Origin: Gentiana macrophylla
Taxonomy: Eukaryota; Streptophyta; Magnoliopsida; Gentianales; Gentianaceae
Direction of reading: 5' to 3'
Assembly: GCA_026214975.1 (NCBI GenBank)
Contig: CM047805.1
Coordinates: 191,527,620-191,591,619 of the forward strand
DNA length: 64,000 bases
A program made the position numbers and the translations under genes. Under the pieces are notes generated by a model. That model saw nothing but the letters and a program-made list of their open reading frames with translations, had not been told where the DNA came from and searched no databases. Position 1 is the stretch's first letter. Every line of letters starts with the position of its first letter. Shown here one piece after another: positions 1 to 11,699 of this stretch.

Positions 1-937
1 CTTCTCAGCGGCAAAATTACCACTCGTGAGACTAGGGTATTATTATCTGAGGCTGTTGCAATTTTCCATGTGAGTACATGCCATTTTTATGTTCATAGTA
101 AACTTCCAGATGATGCATAAGGCAACCTTGATCCTAGACCTACTTTTTGAATAATGTGCACCTTTTTGCTCGGCTCATGTTTCAGGATTGTTTTGATCCA
201 ATTGTCGATGTAGAAAGTGGGCGCGACTTCATCCCGTGCTTGGTTTATGGGTGAGCATGATTGCATTTGCCATTCATTAGACTAGGGTAAAATTCTCTTA
301 CTCATGTCCCTTTTGTGCAGAAGGAACATACGAGGTCAAGATTTCGGTGGAATGTACTGTGCGATATTGACCATAAAGTAAGTTAGCAATCCCTAATCTA
401 CTAACTACATTTTCAGCATCTCCATCTTTCTTCTTTTTGGTCATTATTGATTAGGTTGTCCTTAAATAATTCAGCTCACAAGTTGTATCAGCTAGTATTT
501 TCCGGATATTTGGACATGACAAGGCCGAACTCCCTTTAGTTGCAACTCGAAAGGGGTTCCAGGGGAAGGTGAGAAACAACATGTTCTCTAGAAGCTCATA
601 ATTAATTCTTGTGATTTGGTTTTTAATGTAGCCACCTCGCGGTAGTTTACGCACTGGTTAGGTTGGTGACTGTAAGTAAGGGAGGTTGAGAACTAGCCCT
701 TTGATTCGTTATTCCCTGCCCTCTGGTATGTTGTTGGGTTTGCTAGACTGCTTTTGATCACTTGGAATTCATATATATGTACGGATGCAGGGGTGCTTCC
801 AGTTATTATTCTCGTGTATCGAAAAGTTGCTGGCGTACTTGAGGGTAAAAACTCTGGTACTCCCAGCTGCTGAAGAAGCTGAGTCTATATGGACCAAAAA
901 ATTTGGATTTAGGAAGATACCGCCGGATCAGGTTTTG

Positions 938-974
<37 letters not shown>

Positions 975-1225
975 ATCTCTATCTCTGTCTCTATCTACAC
1001 AACACATTTTGATTGGTAGATTGCTGTTTATTAATTCCATGTAAACTTGGAAGGCTAAAATAATAAAAAATAAATAAAATATGTGGGTTGCAGCTTGTGA
1101 ATATCAGAAAGACATGTTGGCAAATGATGAATTTCAAAGGAACGTCAATGCTAGAGAAAACAGTACCAAAATGTCGCATAGTTCGTCAAGATACAGCAGA
1201 TTCTGATGACCCACCAGTGTATTAA
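1..1225 (+). CDS. PHD-finger/GNAT acetyltransferase (IDM1-like), 3' part
   Basis: This is the C-terminal part of a plant chromatin factor of the PHD-finger plus GNAT acetyltransferase family (IDM1/ROS4-like); the 5' part lies outside the window. I join exons 1-69, 186-250, 321-377, 475-568, 791-931 and 1094-1225. Each has GT-AG borders and phases agree throughout, ending at TAA 1223-1225. The translation carries family landmarks: GGMYCAIL, then VVSASIFRIFG, then LPLVATR and the acetyl-CoA loop KGFQGKGCFQLLF, then LVLPAAEEAESIW and KFGFRKI. In the family, members acetylate histone tails and some promote active DNA demethylation; that role is inferred here. The intron before the last exon holds a CT-rich microsatellite. 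The gene assignment is firm; which paralogue it is cannot be told. Confidence 0.9.
941..995 (+). repeat. CT/TATC microsatellite in an intron
   Basis: A run of CT dinucleotides passes into CTAT/CTGT units inside the last intron of the IDM1-like gene. A short frame spanning it reads as Ser-Leu then Tyr-Leu repeats and is not protein. Confidence 0.9.
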
Positions 1226-2110
1226 TTAATAAATGGAGGTGCCCACCCAATAAGGTAGAGAGTTTGGTATTACGGTAAAATCGCACTACCTACCGGTGAC
1301 TTACAGTCTGTTAGGGTTTTATCTCCCTGTCAAATGTACTTATTTAATTAGTTAACTGTGTACTAATTAATTGTTTATTGTTATTTTTTATTCATGGGAT
1401 AAGTAGTAATTTATTGTTACTATTTAACTTCTTATATCACAAGGGAAGGTATGGTATGGTATGGTATGGTATGGGATTTACAATAATCTAAGACAGTACT
1501 TTGGAATGGGTGTCTTTTTTCCTTGTGAAAGGTAGGGTGTCTGTTACAGATGGCAAGGCTTCAATAATCTTTACATGTTATGAATTCCAGCCTCTTTTTT
1601 TTTTTTTTTTTTTGTGTGTGTTTTGGATTTTTTTTGTAGATTATTATGCATACATAACAATTTTCTATTTATAGCATGTTTTGAGATGGTGCCATAATTA
1701 CAAAGTCGATTGCGTCATCCTTGTGTGGTTGGTCTTCATTCTTCAATGGCAGATGGTCAGCTCGTCTCTCTTGCACATTGTATGATGTGATGCACGTTGT
1801 TCACATTGTATTGAGACTTGCGTCACTCAAAATATAAAGATAGCCCCCTTCAAAAAATAATAAAATATATATATATATATTATTAAGATAGCAAATACAG
1901 ATAAATGTAATTGATAATCATTTTGTTAGAGTAGATTGATATTTAACGATTATAAATGTTACTGTCACTATGGCTATGATAGATCAAAATGTCACATTAT
2001 AACATGTCTCTGGGTTGTATATGTTGGCGTTTGGTGGTATAAAAATAATAATAATGCAAATAATTAATCAAGTAACCTGCTTACACAAGCAAAGAGTAAT
2101 AAATAGTATG
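1226..2110. other. intergenic, no gene seen
   Basis: This is the 3' flank of the IDM1-like gene. It holds a short GTATG array at about 1448-1475, a poly-T tract near 1598-1613 and a short TA run near 1866-1880. I see no coding signal. Confidence 0.6.
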
Positions 2111-2118
2111 ATACTAAC

Positions 2119-2603
2119 CAGGGCCGGTCCTACGTTTTTTAGAAGTAAGGCTGGGTTAAAAAAAAATTTTTACAAAAAAAAAAATCGTAGAAAATACAAT
2201 TTTTTTCCTAATACATTCATATACAAACATCAAATTCCCCTTTATGATTAAATTTATTTGTCTTGATATATAAAGATTTCAATTTTTTTCGAATTCTTTT
2301 ATCTGCTACTTTTTCTTGTGAAGTAACGTTTAATAATATATAAATTGTTTTATTGGGTTGAATATTTTTTTAAAGAATCTACTATATATAAAATTTTTAT
2401 TGGGTTGGGTATTTTTTTTAAAGAATCGACTTATTTTGTTATTTAAAATCGAGAACTTTTAATATACGATTTTTTTTATAAATCGATCGGATTAACTCTA
2501 TAAAAAATTTTGGATAAAAAAAATTATGTAGATTGAGGCTGTCGGGATTCATCGCCAAGCTCGACCAGTATTCCTGCTTTGGCTTGTGATAGGGCCGGCC
2601 CTG
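2119..2603. mobile_element. hAT-type MITE, 485 bp, 8-bp TSD
   Basis: The element starts CAGGGCCGGTCCTA and ends with the near-perfect inverse complement (TAGGGCCGGCCCTG). It is flanked by an exact 8-bp direct repeat, ATACTAAC, at 2111-2118 and 2604-2611. Terminal CAGGG repeats and an 8-bp target-site duplication are diagnostic of the hAT superfamily. The interior is AT-rich and has no transposase, so this is a non-autonomous copy. Confidence 0.92.
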
Positions 2604-2611
2604 ATACTAAC

Positions 2612-3613
2612 TGCCCATCCCTATACTGTCATTTTATGCCTTTTTGACTAACTTGTGGATGCATCAGAATGAGTAGTACAGCTAACAGTTTTCCTTAAAA
2701 ACAAAAAAAACACATATGGGGGTGGGGGGTGGAATGTAATCACAAACCTATTGCGTAAAAAATTAACATGCAAGGGAAAGGAAAAAGCTTGGTAATTAAG
2801 AGTGTCTATAATTAGGCGTGTTCCATCATTCAAATCTAATCGGTTTGTTGCCCATATTTATTAACATATAACTTGCATCTTTCTCTTTTGTTGTTATGGG
2901 GGGATAACATGCAATCATATCTTCACACGCACTTAAAACACTCCCCACGCTTTTCTTTCCTCCTACGTCAATTCTTCTTTATTAATTCATATATCCTACC
3001 ACTTCAATTAAAGAGCTGTGACTACCATCGTATTAAGAGATGAACTTTCTCGTCCCACAGCCAACAAAAACACATGTTAAATGCACCGCAATGTATCTAC
3101 TGTGACTATCATGCTTCGGGCTAAATTTGACTTCATAGAGATTGACAATAAACATTCGGCCTCTGTAAAGTCGAAAGTTGACGACGATGGACGTTAATTA
3201 GGTCGTCTTTGTAAAGTTGAAAGCTTACTTCTAAGATACCGAATGTTATTGTGGTGTCTTTAACAATTGTCCACAATAAATTGTCACCACAAGCTAGGTG
3301 GCATAACAAACATTTTATACGATTGATCATTTTATTAGATGCCAAAAAAAAAAATAAAAAAATGTATTACTTTTAATAACCTCTATCGTCCATAGTCCAA
3401 TGTTTAGACTATATATATTGTCTTTTGAGGCTTCAATAGAGAATTTTGTATTATTCGTTATAGTAATATTTGTTCCTTTTGTATGTGAATGTAGTTCAGT
3501 TAACCGAATCACGGAAAATCAGTTTCAGTTATATATTTTTCTCCTTTGTTAATTAGCTATTGAATATGATTATGGTTATTGTTGATAAGAGTAATATATC
3601 AAACTTTGATCCC
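2612..3613. other. intergenic, no gene seen
   Basis: AT-rich DNA between two MITEs. Short open frames on both strands show no recognisable domain, codon pattern or splice structure. Nothing else supportable is visible. Confidence 0.5.
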
Positions 3614-3616
3614 TAA

Positions 3617-3972
3617 GGGCATTCGTAGCAGAAGCCCTATATGGTGCCCTATTCCTAAAATGAAGATAAAAAATAGGGTTTACCCCAAAATAGCTTCCGC
3701 AGCAGAGTCACTATCCCTATTTATTTTTAGGGATATGAACAGTGCATCCCTACTTGTGGGGAAGCACTATTCACGTCTCTAAACATATTTAATTATTAAA
3801 AATTATAAGGATAGGGATAGTGATGCTGCTGGAGTGAAATTTTGAAATGTTATAGGGATAAGGATAGAGATGCTGCTATGGAGTATTTTGAATTGAGATA
3901 TTGTAAAATAGGGATATGTATTATTTTATATTATTTTAGGGATAAAAAATGGTGCATCTGATAAGAGTGCCC
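3617..3972. mobile_element. PIF/Harbinger-like MITE, about 356 bp
   Basis: The ends are inverted repeats: GGGCATTCGTAGCAG at the left and the inverse of GGGCACTCTTATCAG at the right. TAA precedes the left end and TTA follows the right end, as expected for Tourist/Harbinger elements that target TWA, although the two flanking trinucleotides no longer match as direct repeats. There is no transposase. Its right end is about 190 bp from the pectinesterase ATG, so it lies in that gene's proximal promoter. Confidence 0.7.
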
Positions 3973-4040
3973 TTAACAACCATCATTGATTATCGTGAGA
4001 CCAATTCAATCAATATATCATACGCCACTCGATATATTGT

Positions 4041-4057
4041 GTGCATATATATATATG
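4041..4057 (+). promoter_or_regulatory. probable TATA region of the pectinesterase gene
   Basis: An alternating TA stretch (TATATATATATG) lies about 105 bp upstream of the chosen ATG. This is a reasonable distance for a plant core promoter with a 60-80 nt leader. Position is the only evidence. Confidence 0.4.
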
Positions 4058-4158
4058 TATGTCCTCTCTTCTTCAATTCAGATCGATCGATCCACAGAAG
4101 AAAACCACATATAATCAACAACTAAGTAGTATTGACATCCAAAACACTAATTAAAACC

Positions 4159-4933
4159 ATGTCAAGAAAAGTAGCCATATTCTTATGGCTAACCTCTTTG
4201 GCCGTTGTACTACTTGCTTCCATCATCATTTTAGTGTATGCCAGTCCCACCACCAACTCTTCACTAATTGTTCAATATTTCCCACAAACTACTACTAGTT
4301 TCCCATTTACGTATATTCCAAGGATATTAGATGCAAATGTGTTGGAAAATATATTCTCTCTTTTTCCCAATGTGGTGGCCAGTATGTGGCTCAAAGTCAA
4401 AGTTAAAGGCCACCATTATCATAATAACAATCATAAGAAACAAAACATATATTGCGATTATTATGGCTGGAAATCTGAACTCATTGCAATGTATGATGTT
4501 AAGCTCGTTTATACAGTTGATTTAAGGGGTTGTGGGAATTTCACAAGTGTTCAGAAGGCTGTAGATGCTGTTCCTGATAATAGTACTTCTTCCACTCTTA
4601 TTGCTGTCTATGCTGGCACTTACAGGTAAATTAATTAACCCATTTTATTAAAGTGTGTATATATATATATATATATAATATTTTTTTTAGTGGCCGAATG
4701 AATTGATTGATTGCAGGGAGAAAGTGATGGTAAACGCAAGCAAGAATAACATGATAATATTAGGGCAAGGTTATCTCAATACAACAATTTCTTGGAATGA
4801 TTCATGCAATTCTACCGGTAATACTTTCACCAGTTGGACCTTTGGCATTTGGGCTTCCAACTTCATTGCTTGCAATATTTCCTTTAGGGTACGTACTACC
4901 TACAGCCTAGAGCCTACAGTACATACAATTATT

Positions 4934-4964
<31 letters not shown>

Positions 4965-6999
4965 GAGAAAAAAAGTTAACGGGTGATCAATCTTATAACT
5001 TAGTATCTAAACATATATTTAATGTACGTACATGTGTCTTGTAATGGTTTAAAAAATGAACTTAATTAATTGGGGGGAGAATTGAAGTAGAATACAGCAC
5101 CACCACCGGGGCCGGAAATAAAGGGAGCACAGGCGGAGGCACTGAGGGTATTAGGAGATAAAGCTGCGTTTTACGGATGCGGTATATATGGGCATCAAGA
5201 TACTCTCAATGACGACTCTGGTAGACATTATTTCAAGGATTGCTTCATCGAAGGCTCCATTGATTTCATTTTTGGCAACGCAAGATCACTTTATGAGGTA
5301 ATAATACTATGTTTCGATCATTTAATTAATCACACTAATAATTAATTAGATTTTCAAATTTATAAATAAATGCATGCATGTTCTTCAAAAAAAATAAAAA
5401 TAAATGCATGTTTAATGGAAGATATATATGATGGATGGATGGATGGATGGATGGATGTAACAGAACTGTGAAATACACTCGGTAGCAAGAGAAGCGGCAG
5501 ATGGGATAAGCGGGAGCATAACGGCTCAGGGAAGGGACACGGCGGAGGAGAAAACAGGCTTCTCATTCGTGAACTGTACGGTGCAGGGTTATGGCAAGGT
5601 TTGGCTAGGTCGTGCTTGGAGAGTTTACGCAACCGTCGTCTTCTCTAAGTCATTCATGTCCGGTGTTGTTTTTCCCGATGGTTGGAATGATTGGAATAAT
5701 CGCTCCACTGACTTGTATGTTCCTCCTTCTCCTTCTCCTTCTCCTTCTCCTTCTCCTTCTCCTTCTTTTTATCATTTTTTATATATTTTTTTCATCATTT
5801 ATCGGGTAGCAAAACGGTAGTTTTACGATAAAATAGTCTTACCAATATGATAACTTTAACGTTATAATCAATGATATAAAGTGTGTTGTGGTCAATAAAA
5901 TAATCACAACCAATTTTACTCCATTGGTCAATAAAGTTTTACAGTGTACGTGCTATGCTTTGCTATGATCTGTGACACCTGCTCTTGGTGCCAAGAAATT
6001 TTAATAATGACAATATGTTGGGACAGATTTCCCACACTCTTGAATGAAAATTGTGCAAGTGTTGGATAGATTGTCAACACTTGAAGGGGGGTGTTGGGAC
6101 AGAATGCCCACACTCTTAAATGTATAAGAAATAAAGTTGCGTCTTTACTAACACCAATTGGTTTTAGTAGAGCGGTAAGTGACGATCTTTAACGTGGTAT
6201 CGGATAGGAAGTCGTGAGATCGAACGCTGGTTGGAACATTATTTTAAAAAAATTGTGCAAGTGTTGGAAGAGATTGCACACTTTGGCAGGGGGTGTTGGA
6301 TGATTTCCACACTCTTGAATGAAAATTGTGCAAGTGTTGAATGATTGCCAACACTTGAGAAAGTGTTAGGACAGATTGCCACACTCTTAAATGTATAAGA
6401 AATAAAGTTGCGCGTTCTAACACCAATTGGTTTTAGTAGAGCGATGTGACGATCTTTAACACAATAAAATTTCTGAGAACAAAATGGCATTCATGTAAGT
6501 TTTAGATCACAAAGTCATCAATTTTAATATAAATTGGTTGTTTTTTTTTTTTTTTTTTTTAATTTTATGTTTAGGGGTCCATTTTAAATATAAAAATTCA
6601 TATTGTTTGTAATACACGAAAGAGGATTTGGTCTATAACCAACCTAAAATCTGTGAATGACATAACTAATCCATAATTTGATATGGGTTGCCCGGCCAGG
6701 CCTAGACTTAATGATTGACATCTTTCATCTCATTGATTAATGTCTTCGTTGTAACAATATATTGTAGGACGGTTTTCTTTGGTGAATATGAAAATTACGG
6801 TCCAGGCTCAGTAACGACCGGTAGAGTGGCGTATGCGAAGCAGCTGAATGAAAGTGAAGCTGCTCCTTTCCTCGACATCTCTTACATAGACGGTGAAACA
6901 TGGCTTCGTCCTGCCACATCCTCCGGCGCTTTATTAGTTAAGGATCCTAGTTCGGGCGGTGACCCGAGTCCGGTTGATAGCCTGGTTCGAGATATCTGA
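4159..6999 (+). CDS. pectin methylesterase, type II (no PMEI pro-domain)
   Basis: The enzyme de-esterifies homogalacturonan in the cell wall, releasing methanol. Five phase-consistent exons (4159-4625, 4717-4888, 5091-5297, 5464-5714, 6768-6999) give 442 residues. I start at ATG 4159; an in-frame TTG lies upstream. Residues about 4-27 form a hydrophobic signal peptide or anchor. No PMEI inhibitor domain precedes the catalytic domain, which begins near [14 protein letters not shown] (126). Catalytic motifs are intact: GHQDTL with Asp250, DFIFG with Asp271, and LGRAW with Arg332 and Trp334; Gln227 of the GAQ motif is also present. The C-terminal [17 protein letters not shown] is typical. All four introns are repeat-rich, and intron 4 is about 1.05 kb. 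The sequence looks functional; closest type is the QRT1/PME31/PME53-like group, by general resemblance only. Confidence 0.93.
5431..5457 (+). repeat. GGAT tetranucleotide microsatellite
   Basis: About six GGAT units lie in intron 3 of the pectinesterase gene, just before the exon 4 acceptor. Confidence 0.9.
5721..5768 (+). repeat. CCTTCT hexanucleotide microsatellite
   Basis: About seven CCTTCT units begin a few bases after the exon 4 donor of the pectinesterase gene. The array forms a long pyrimidine tract at the 5' end of intron 4 and produces spurious Pro-Ser or Leu repeat frames. Confidence 0.9.
5940..6480 (+). repeat. LTR-derived repeat block, partly duplicated, in intron 4
   Basis: Blocks of about 100 bp occur twice (about 6086-6194 and 6358-6462) and share CACACTCTTAAATGTATAAG and CACCAATTGGTTTTAGTAG. 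A second motif (CACTCTTGAATGAAAATTG, then AACACTTGA) occurs near 6030 and 6310. CCAATTGGTTTTAG followed by TGGTATC-like sequence (about 6190-6210) resembles the 3' end of many plant copia LTRs plus an initiator-Met tRNA primer-binding site. I read this as rearranged LTR remnants; no coding domain remains. Confidence 0.55.
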
Positions 7000-7290
7000 A
7001 GCATGTGCATCATATTATTTACTATTATCTTTGAAAAAATTGTTGTATAACAAGGAATATCTAATATTGTAACATATAAATGGTTCTTTTTATTGATGAC
7101 ACTGAGATCAGTCCAATTCAATAAATTAAAACTCCCTAAAATTCCCATTGCTTTTCTGCCTTTGTTTCTTTTGCCCCATGAGTGACTCAGACAAGCTCTG
7201 CAATTCTGGCATTTACTGAAAATCTCTAATGGAATTAGATCGAGTGGGCCAATATAGATAGTTGTATGTCTCAGGTGCTCAATATTATTA
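7000..7290. other. 3' flank of pectinesterase
   Basis: This should hold the 3' UTR. An AATAAA lies near 7120, about 120 bp past the stop codon. Nothing else is recognised. Confidence 0.45.
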
Positions 7291-7293
7291 ATA

Positions 7294-7616
7294 GCTCCGT
7301 TTATTTTGGGTTGAAGTTTTTTTTTGGAGTTTTTTTAGGGTTGTTTTAGATAAAGTGATTGAAGTAATTTTGAAAAAATTAAGATGTTTTTTTTGAAATT
7401 TATGTAGATTATGAAATGATTAGTGAAATAAAGTAGAATAATGAATAAAATAATGGTAAAAAATGTAATAAAGTTGATAAAGTGAAAAGATGAAAGATGA
7501 TTTAATATTTTTTTATTTGTAGTTGAAGAATTGATTGACGAGAGAATTGTAAAAAATAATTGATGATGTGATGTAAAAAAACCCCCAAAAATACTCCACC
7601 CAAAACAAACAAAGGC
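7294..7616. mobile_element. candidate MITE with inverted ends
   Basis: The left end (GCTCCGTTTATTTTGGGTTGAAG) matches the inverse complement of the right end (GCCTTTGTTTGTTTTGGGTGGAG) at most positions. The interior is AT-rich and non-coding. I could not fix a target-site duplication, so the superfamily is left open. Confidence 0.5.
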
Positions 7617-7874
7617 TTATGTAGTATATGGCCACTCTGTTTGCACTAACACCAATGAGTTGAAGAAAGAAAAAAAAAAACATGCTGTCGTCGTCTCGAA
7701 ATATAGGTCGTCTTACGCTTTTAGTTTTGTTCACGATATGAGTCATTTTTCATTACCGTCTGATATTTATTACATATTTTTTTGTTGTTGAAAACAAGAA
7801 ATTTTATTAATTAACGTCCATAAAAACACGCGCTAAAACGCGTCTCAGGTGGTAAAGTACCCCAGGAAGTCACA

Positions 7875-9288
7875 TCATGTAAAGACAAAGCGTGACGCGT
7901 AAGAAGGTGCGCATGTACATTGCCCTAAACAATCCCTCGGAGAGCGACCACAGCGATGATGTCCTCCACAGGCCGTCGGGCAGCGCACACAAGCCAGGCG
8001 ATCACTTTCCACCTCCACCCGCCGCAGAAATGCAATCGATGCGCCTCTTCCATTGCCAAGTAAATGCCTCAAGCTCCACGTATTCAGCCGACCTCCCCCA
8101 TCAAAAGGATAGCCTACGGTGTGCAAGACTGCCCCAACAGAATCTCGAAAAACAAGCCTAATACCTGCTCTATCCTCTCGTACCGCAGCATCAACATTAC
8201 ATTTGACCATCCCCTGTGGCGGGCGAGCCCAAGAGTCCACCAAATGCTAGGGCGCCCCCGGCACCTGAAAGGCCTCGAGGCCTCAGTAAACTCGGGCCGA
8301 TCATTCTTTAAAAAACGCGCGCATCTCGCCGAAACATAAGCGGCTGGCCATGAACACCGCCCCGAGCGCGGCTTTCCATATCCGCATCGGCCCCCACAAC
8401 CCTCACGATTAATACGGTATCCCCCGTTCCGACAAGAGGCACATAAAGAAATCCGCAAAGGAGGACGTGCAAAGATACCCCAAAGCCTCATAGTAAGGGA
8501 GGCCCGCCAAATCCATCTCACACTCAAACAAAACATGCTTTAAGGTCTCCACTGTCTTTCCGCATGCCAAGCATGTGCCCGTCCCCAAATTGCGCCGCAG
8601 AAGACCCTGACCAATTACCAAGCAGTCGTGAAGGCACCTCCATAAGAAGTGTTGAATGCGAGGCTGGACTGGGAGCTTCCAACATCGCCGCCAGACCCAA
8701 TCCGCCCCGCCCGAAGTCCCTGGCCCAGCCACCAAAGATGTCCGGTAAAGCGAGAGTGCCAGAAAGTACCCAGACTTGATCGTGTAAGTGCCCGCCATAT
8801 CCGTCAATCCCGGGTGAGTCCCTGAGGCAACAAAAGTGGCCAGAATAACATCTGACTCCCATGGGTAAAATAAGCCCCGGACTCGAGGGGCATCCCATGT
8901 ATGCGTGTGTGGGGTAAACAAAGTTGAAAACTTAGCATCAACCGGGTGTGGCCTGCATAAGGTATACGGAAGGACGGCTGCCGCTCCGTCCACGCATCAT
9001 GAAACACAAAGACGGACTCCCCATCCCCACTCTCCATCGCATCCCATTAAGCAATAAATCCCTGCCCTCCAGTATACTGCGCCACATGAACGACGGCCGA
9101 GAACCCAGTCTAGCCGACAAAATAGTGCCCTCCTCAAAGTATTTTTCATGAAGTACCTGAGCCGCTAATGACCATTGAGCGGTCATGATCCGCAATGACT
9201 ATTTCGCCAGCAAGGCCAATTTAAAGCATTCTAGATCCTGAAAACCCATACCTCCCAGATTCTTTGGTAAGCAACATGCCTCCCAACT
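7875..9288 (-). pseudogene. LINE ORF2 3' part: zf-RVT and RNase H, frameshifted
   Basis: Past the RT the reading continues as [17 protein letters not shown] and LRIMTAQWSLAAQVL after two nonsense codons. It then changes frame at least twice. The zinc-binding domain reads WKLPVQPRIQHFLWRCL, then TCLACGKTVETLKHVLFEC in another frame. The RNase H reads RPPQGMVKCNVDAAV. At least two frameshifts and two stops make it non-functional. Confidence 0.85.
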
Positions 9289-9291
9289 CTT

Positions 9292-10770
9292 TCAATGGAT
9301 CCGTCTTCTCGACTCTGTGTCGCCCCAAAAGAAGCTCCTAATCGCCTTTTCCAACTCTCGAATCAAAGTAGTGGGAATCTTGAAGCACTGCATGGTATAG
9401 GTGGGAATGGCCTGTAGTGCCGATTTAATAAAGACCTCTTTCCCAGCCAGGGAAAGCAGTTTGTCATTCCAGCCCGCCACCTTTTTACATATCCTATCTC
9501 TCAAAAACTCAAAAACCTGGCGCTTATTTCGACCAACCACAAATGGCAACCCCAGATACTTGCCAGACCCATCGCCCAGGGGAATCTGAAGTGTATCAGA
9601 AACCGTTTCCCGCTGCTCTAAGGAAACTACCTTTGAGAAGTACAAGCTAGATTTATTGAAATTGATAGCTTGTCCAGAAAGAGCCCTATACCTGGCAAAC
9701 AAATCCATCAACGTCTCCGTCACCCCATCCAACAGCTCGAAAAAGACCATACAATCATCAGCAAACAACAGATGGGAGATGGTGACCCCGGGCTCCCTCC
9801 CAAACCGAATACCCGAGAGAGCACCCATGCGCACATAATCATCCAACAATGCCGTAAACCCCTCCGCACAGATGATAAAGAGGAAAGGGGATAACGGGTC
9901 ACCTTGACGAATGCCCCTGGTGGGCAGAATCCGCTGACTCGGCTTTCCGTTGATCAGGACCTGGAAAGAAACACTCGTGACACACCGACGGACCAAATCA
10001 ATAAATGTTGCGGGGAAGCGCATACGGTCCATAACACTCCAGAGGTACTGCCACTCGACCCGATCAAAAGTCTTAGCCATATCCAACTTCAGTGCCGCAC
10101 GATTATGACAACCCTGTATACCGTCCCTAAGAGAGTGGAAGATTTCAAAAGCAATGATCGCGTTGTCCTTGATGAGGCGGCCAGACACAAATGCACTCTG
10201 GTTGCCTGAAATTACATCCCCAATCACCCCCTTCAGCCGATTAATAACCACCCGAGATATAAGTTTATAGATAGAATTGCACAGCGCAATCAGCCGAAAC
10301 TCAATCATGACTGTAGGAGTAGCTACCTTAGGGAGCAAAACAATAAAAGTCTCATTAATCATACCTAACGGGTCCTCATTGTTCAGAATGTCCAACACTA
10401 CAGCCACAACATCATCTCCCACAATTCCCCAGAATTTCTGCAAGAAAATCACATGCATGCCATCCGGCCCTAGCGATTTTCGGCCTGGCAGTTGTTTCAA
10501 AGCAGCACATATCTCCTCCCGCGTGAAAGACGCAGTTAATCCCCACTGCTGGCCTCGGTCAAGCTCGGCAAAATGCAACCCCTCCTGATCAATATTAGCC
10601 CCATTAGAAGAATAAATACCCCTGAAATAATCCTCTGCTACACGCTCTATGTCCTCCGGTTCCTCCCAGGGCACCTCATTGGCATCATATAACACATGTA
10701 TGGTGTTGCGTTTTCTCCGTGAGGCTGCCTTATGATGGAAGTATCGAGTATTCCTGTCCGTCATAGCCAA
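9292..10770 (-). pseudogene. LINE reverse transcriptase domain
   Basis: A 492-codon open stretch encodes nearly the whole RT of a plant L1-type element. It contains DRNTRYFHHKA near the start, the finger motif LPGRKSLGPDGM, the palm motif ALKLDMAKTFDRVEW, RGIRQGDPLSP and the catalytic FADD at about residues 336-339. The terminal part matches the usual FFWGDTESRRRIHW, with the Trp codon now TGA. It joins the upstream endonuclease through a frameshift near 10765. The domain is intact, but the element cannot make a full ORF2. Confidence 0.9.
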
Positions 10771-11666
10771 CCATCACTGAGATCCCGCTGGCGCCAATAT
10801 TCCTCTTTCATAGTCTGCCATTGGTCGATTTGTTGCATCAAAATCCGTTCCCGTCGAACGGTGTAACCCGGAGACTCCCGAAGCTTACGAAATTCCTCTT
10901 CCTTCTCCGCAACTCGTTTCCCCAACTGCCCATGCCGATGGGAACTCCACTGACGCAGTTCCTGGCGAACATGCGTTACCCACCCTATGAGAGAGGATGA
11001 CCCCGTAACAACACCCCTCTGCCAAGAATTATGAAAATACTCTGCGAACTCCTCATCCCGAATCCAGAAAGGGTCATATCGGGGAATCGGACGCCATCTG
11101 ACCTGGCCTCGAACAAAAGGGTTAACCGCTGACAGGAGTATGGGGACATGATCCGAACGAGAACTAGACAAGTGGTACACAGAGTGCTGCGGGAAAAGGT
11201 TCCGCCACTCCAAATTAGCCACACCCCTATCCAAACGAACCCGAGTCGCCGTAGCCTCTGACCTCTTATACCATGTAAAGGGGGCTCCAACGTACCCTAA
11301 GTTAGATAAATCACAGTCCAGTAATGCGCACTGGAAACCCGCAATCTGCGGATATGGCCTCAAGTACGGGCCCTCCTGCTCTGTATGCAACAAAACCTCG
11401 TTAAAGTCTCCTGCAACAACCTATGGGAGCGTCATCCGATCACGCAAACGCCGCAACAGATCCCAAGAATGTGCCCTCTGACTCACTACAGGGTTGCCAT
11501 AAAACCCTGTAAAGCGCCAGACAGTTCCAGAAGCAGTACGGATAGTTGCATCAATATGACCCGAATTATATGTAGATATAAAAACATCCATATCAGGGTT
11601 CCAAAGTAAAGCAAGCCCACCACTCGCCCCCGTACTACCCACAACAAGTGCACTACTATAACCCAA
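10761..11666 (-). pseudogene. LINE endonuclease, C-terminal half, one in-frame stop
   Basis: Two open stretches in one frame (11666-11421 and 11393-10761) are separated by a single stop. The junction reads DRMTLP-stop-VVAGDFNEVL, where plant LINEs normally have Trp. GGLALLW, GDFNE, FTWYKR and SDHVPILL are endonuclease signatures, the last carrying the catalytic SDH. The N-terminal half is absent. Confidence 0.85.
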
Positions 11667-11699
11667 AGAACAACGAACATATTCAAATCGATTTTCATT

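Larger units (their letters stand above)
7772..11697 (-). mobile_element. L1-type LINE, 5'-truncated and degenerate
   Basis: A non-LTR retrotransposon lies on the minus strand. Domains in transcription order are the second half of an apurinic-type endonuclease (about 11670-11060), reverse transcriptase (about 10770-9290), a zf-RVT zinc-binding segment (about 8990-8410) and RNase H (about 8240-7875). ORF1 and the start of the endonuclease are missing, as in ordinary 5'-truncated insertions. A short T run near 7773-7781 may mark the poly-A tail. The element is more GC-rich than its surroundings. I could not identify flanking target-site duplications. Confidence 0.9.

Noticed and set aside
4132..4158. 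TTG start nine codons upstream in the pectinesterase
   Set aside because: ATG 4159 gives a normal signal peptide; the upstream residues add nothing recognisable.
5612..5809. Leu-repeat frame as a membrane protein
   Set aside because: It is the CCTTCT microsatellite read in the wrong frame over pectinesterase exon 4.
9401..10588. Plus-strand frames across the LINE
   Set aside because: They are antisense shadows of the RT domain and contain no domain of their own.
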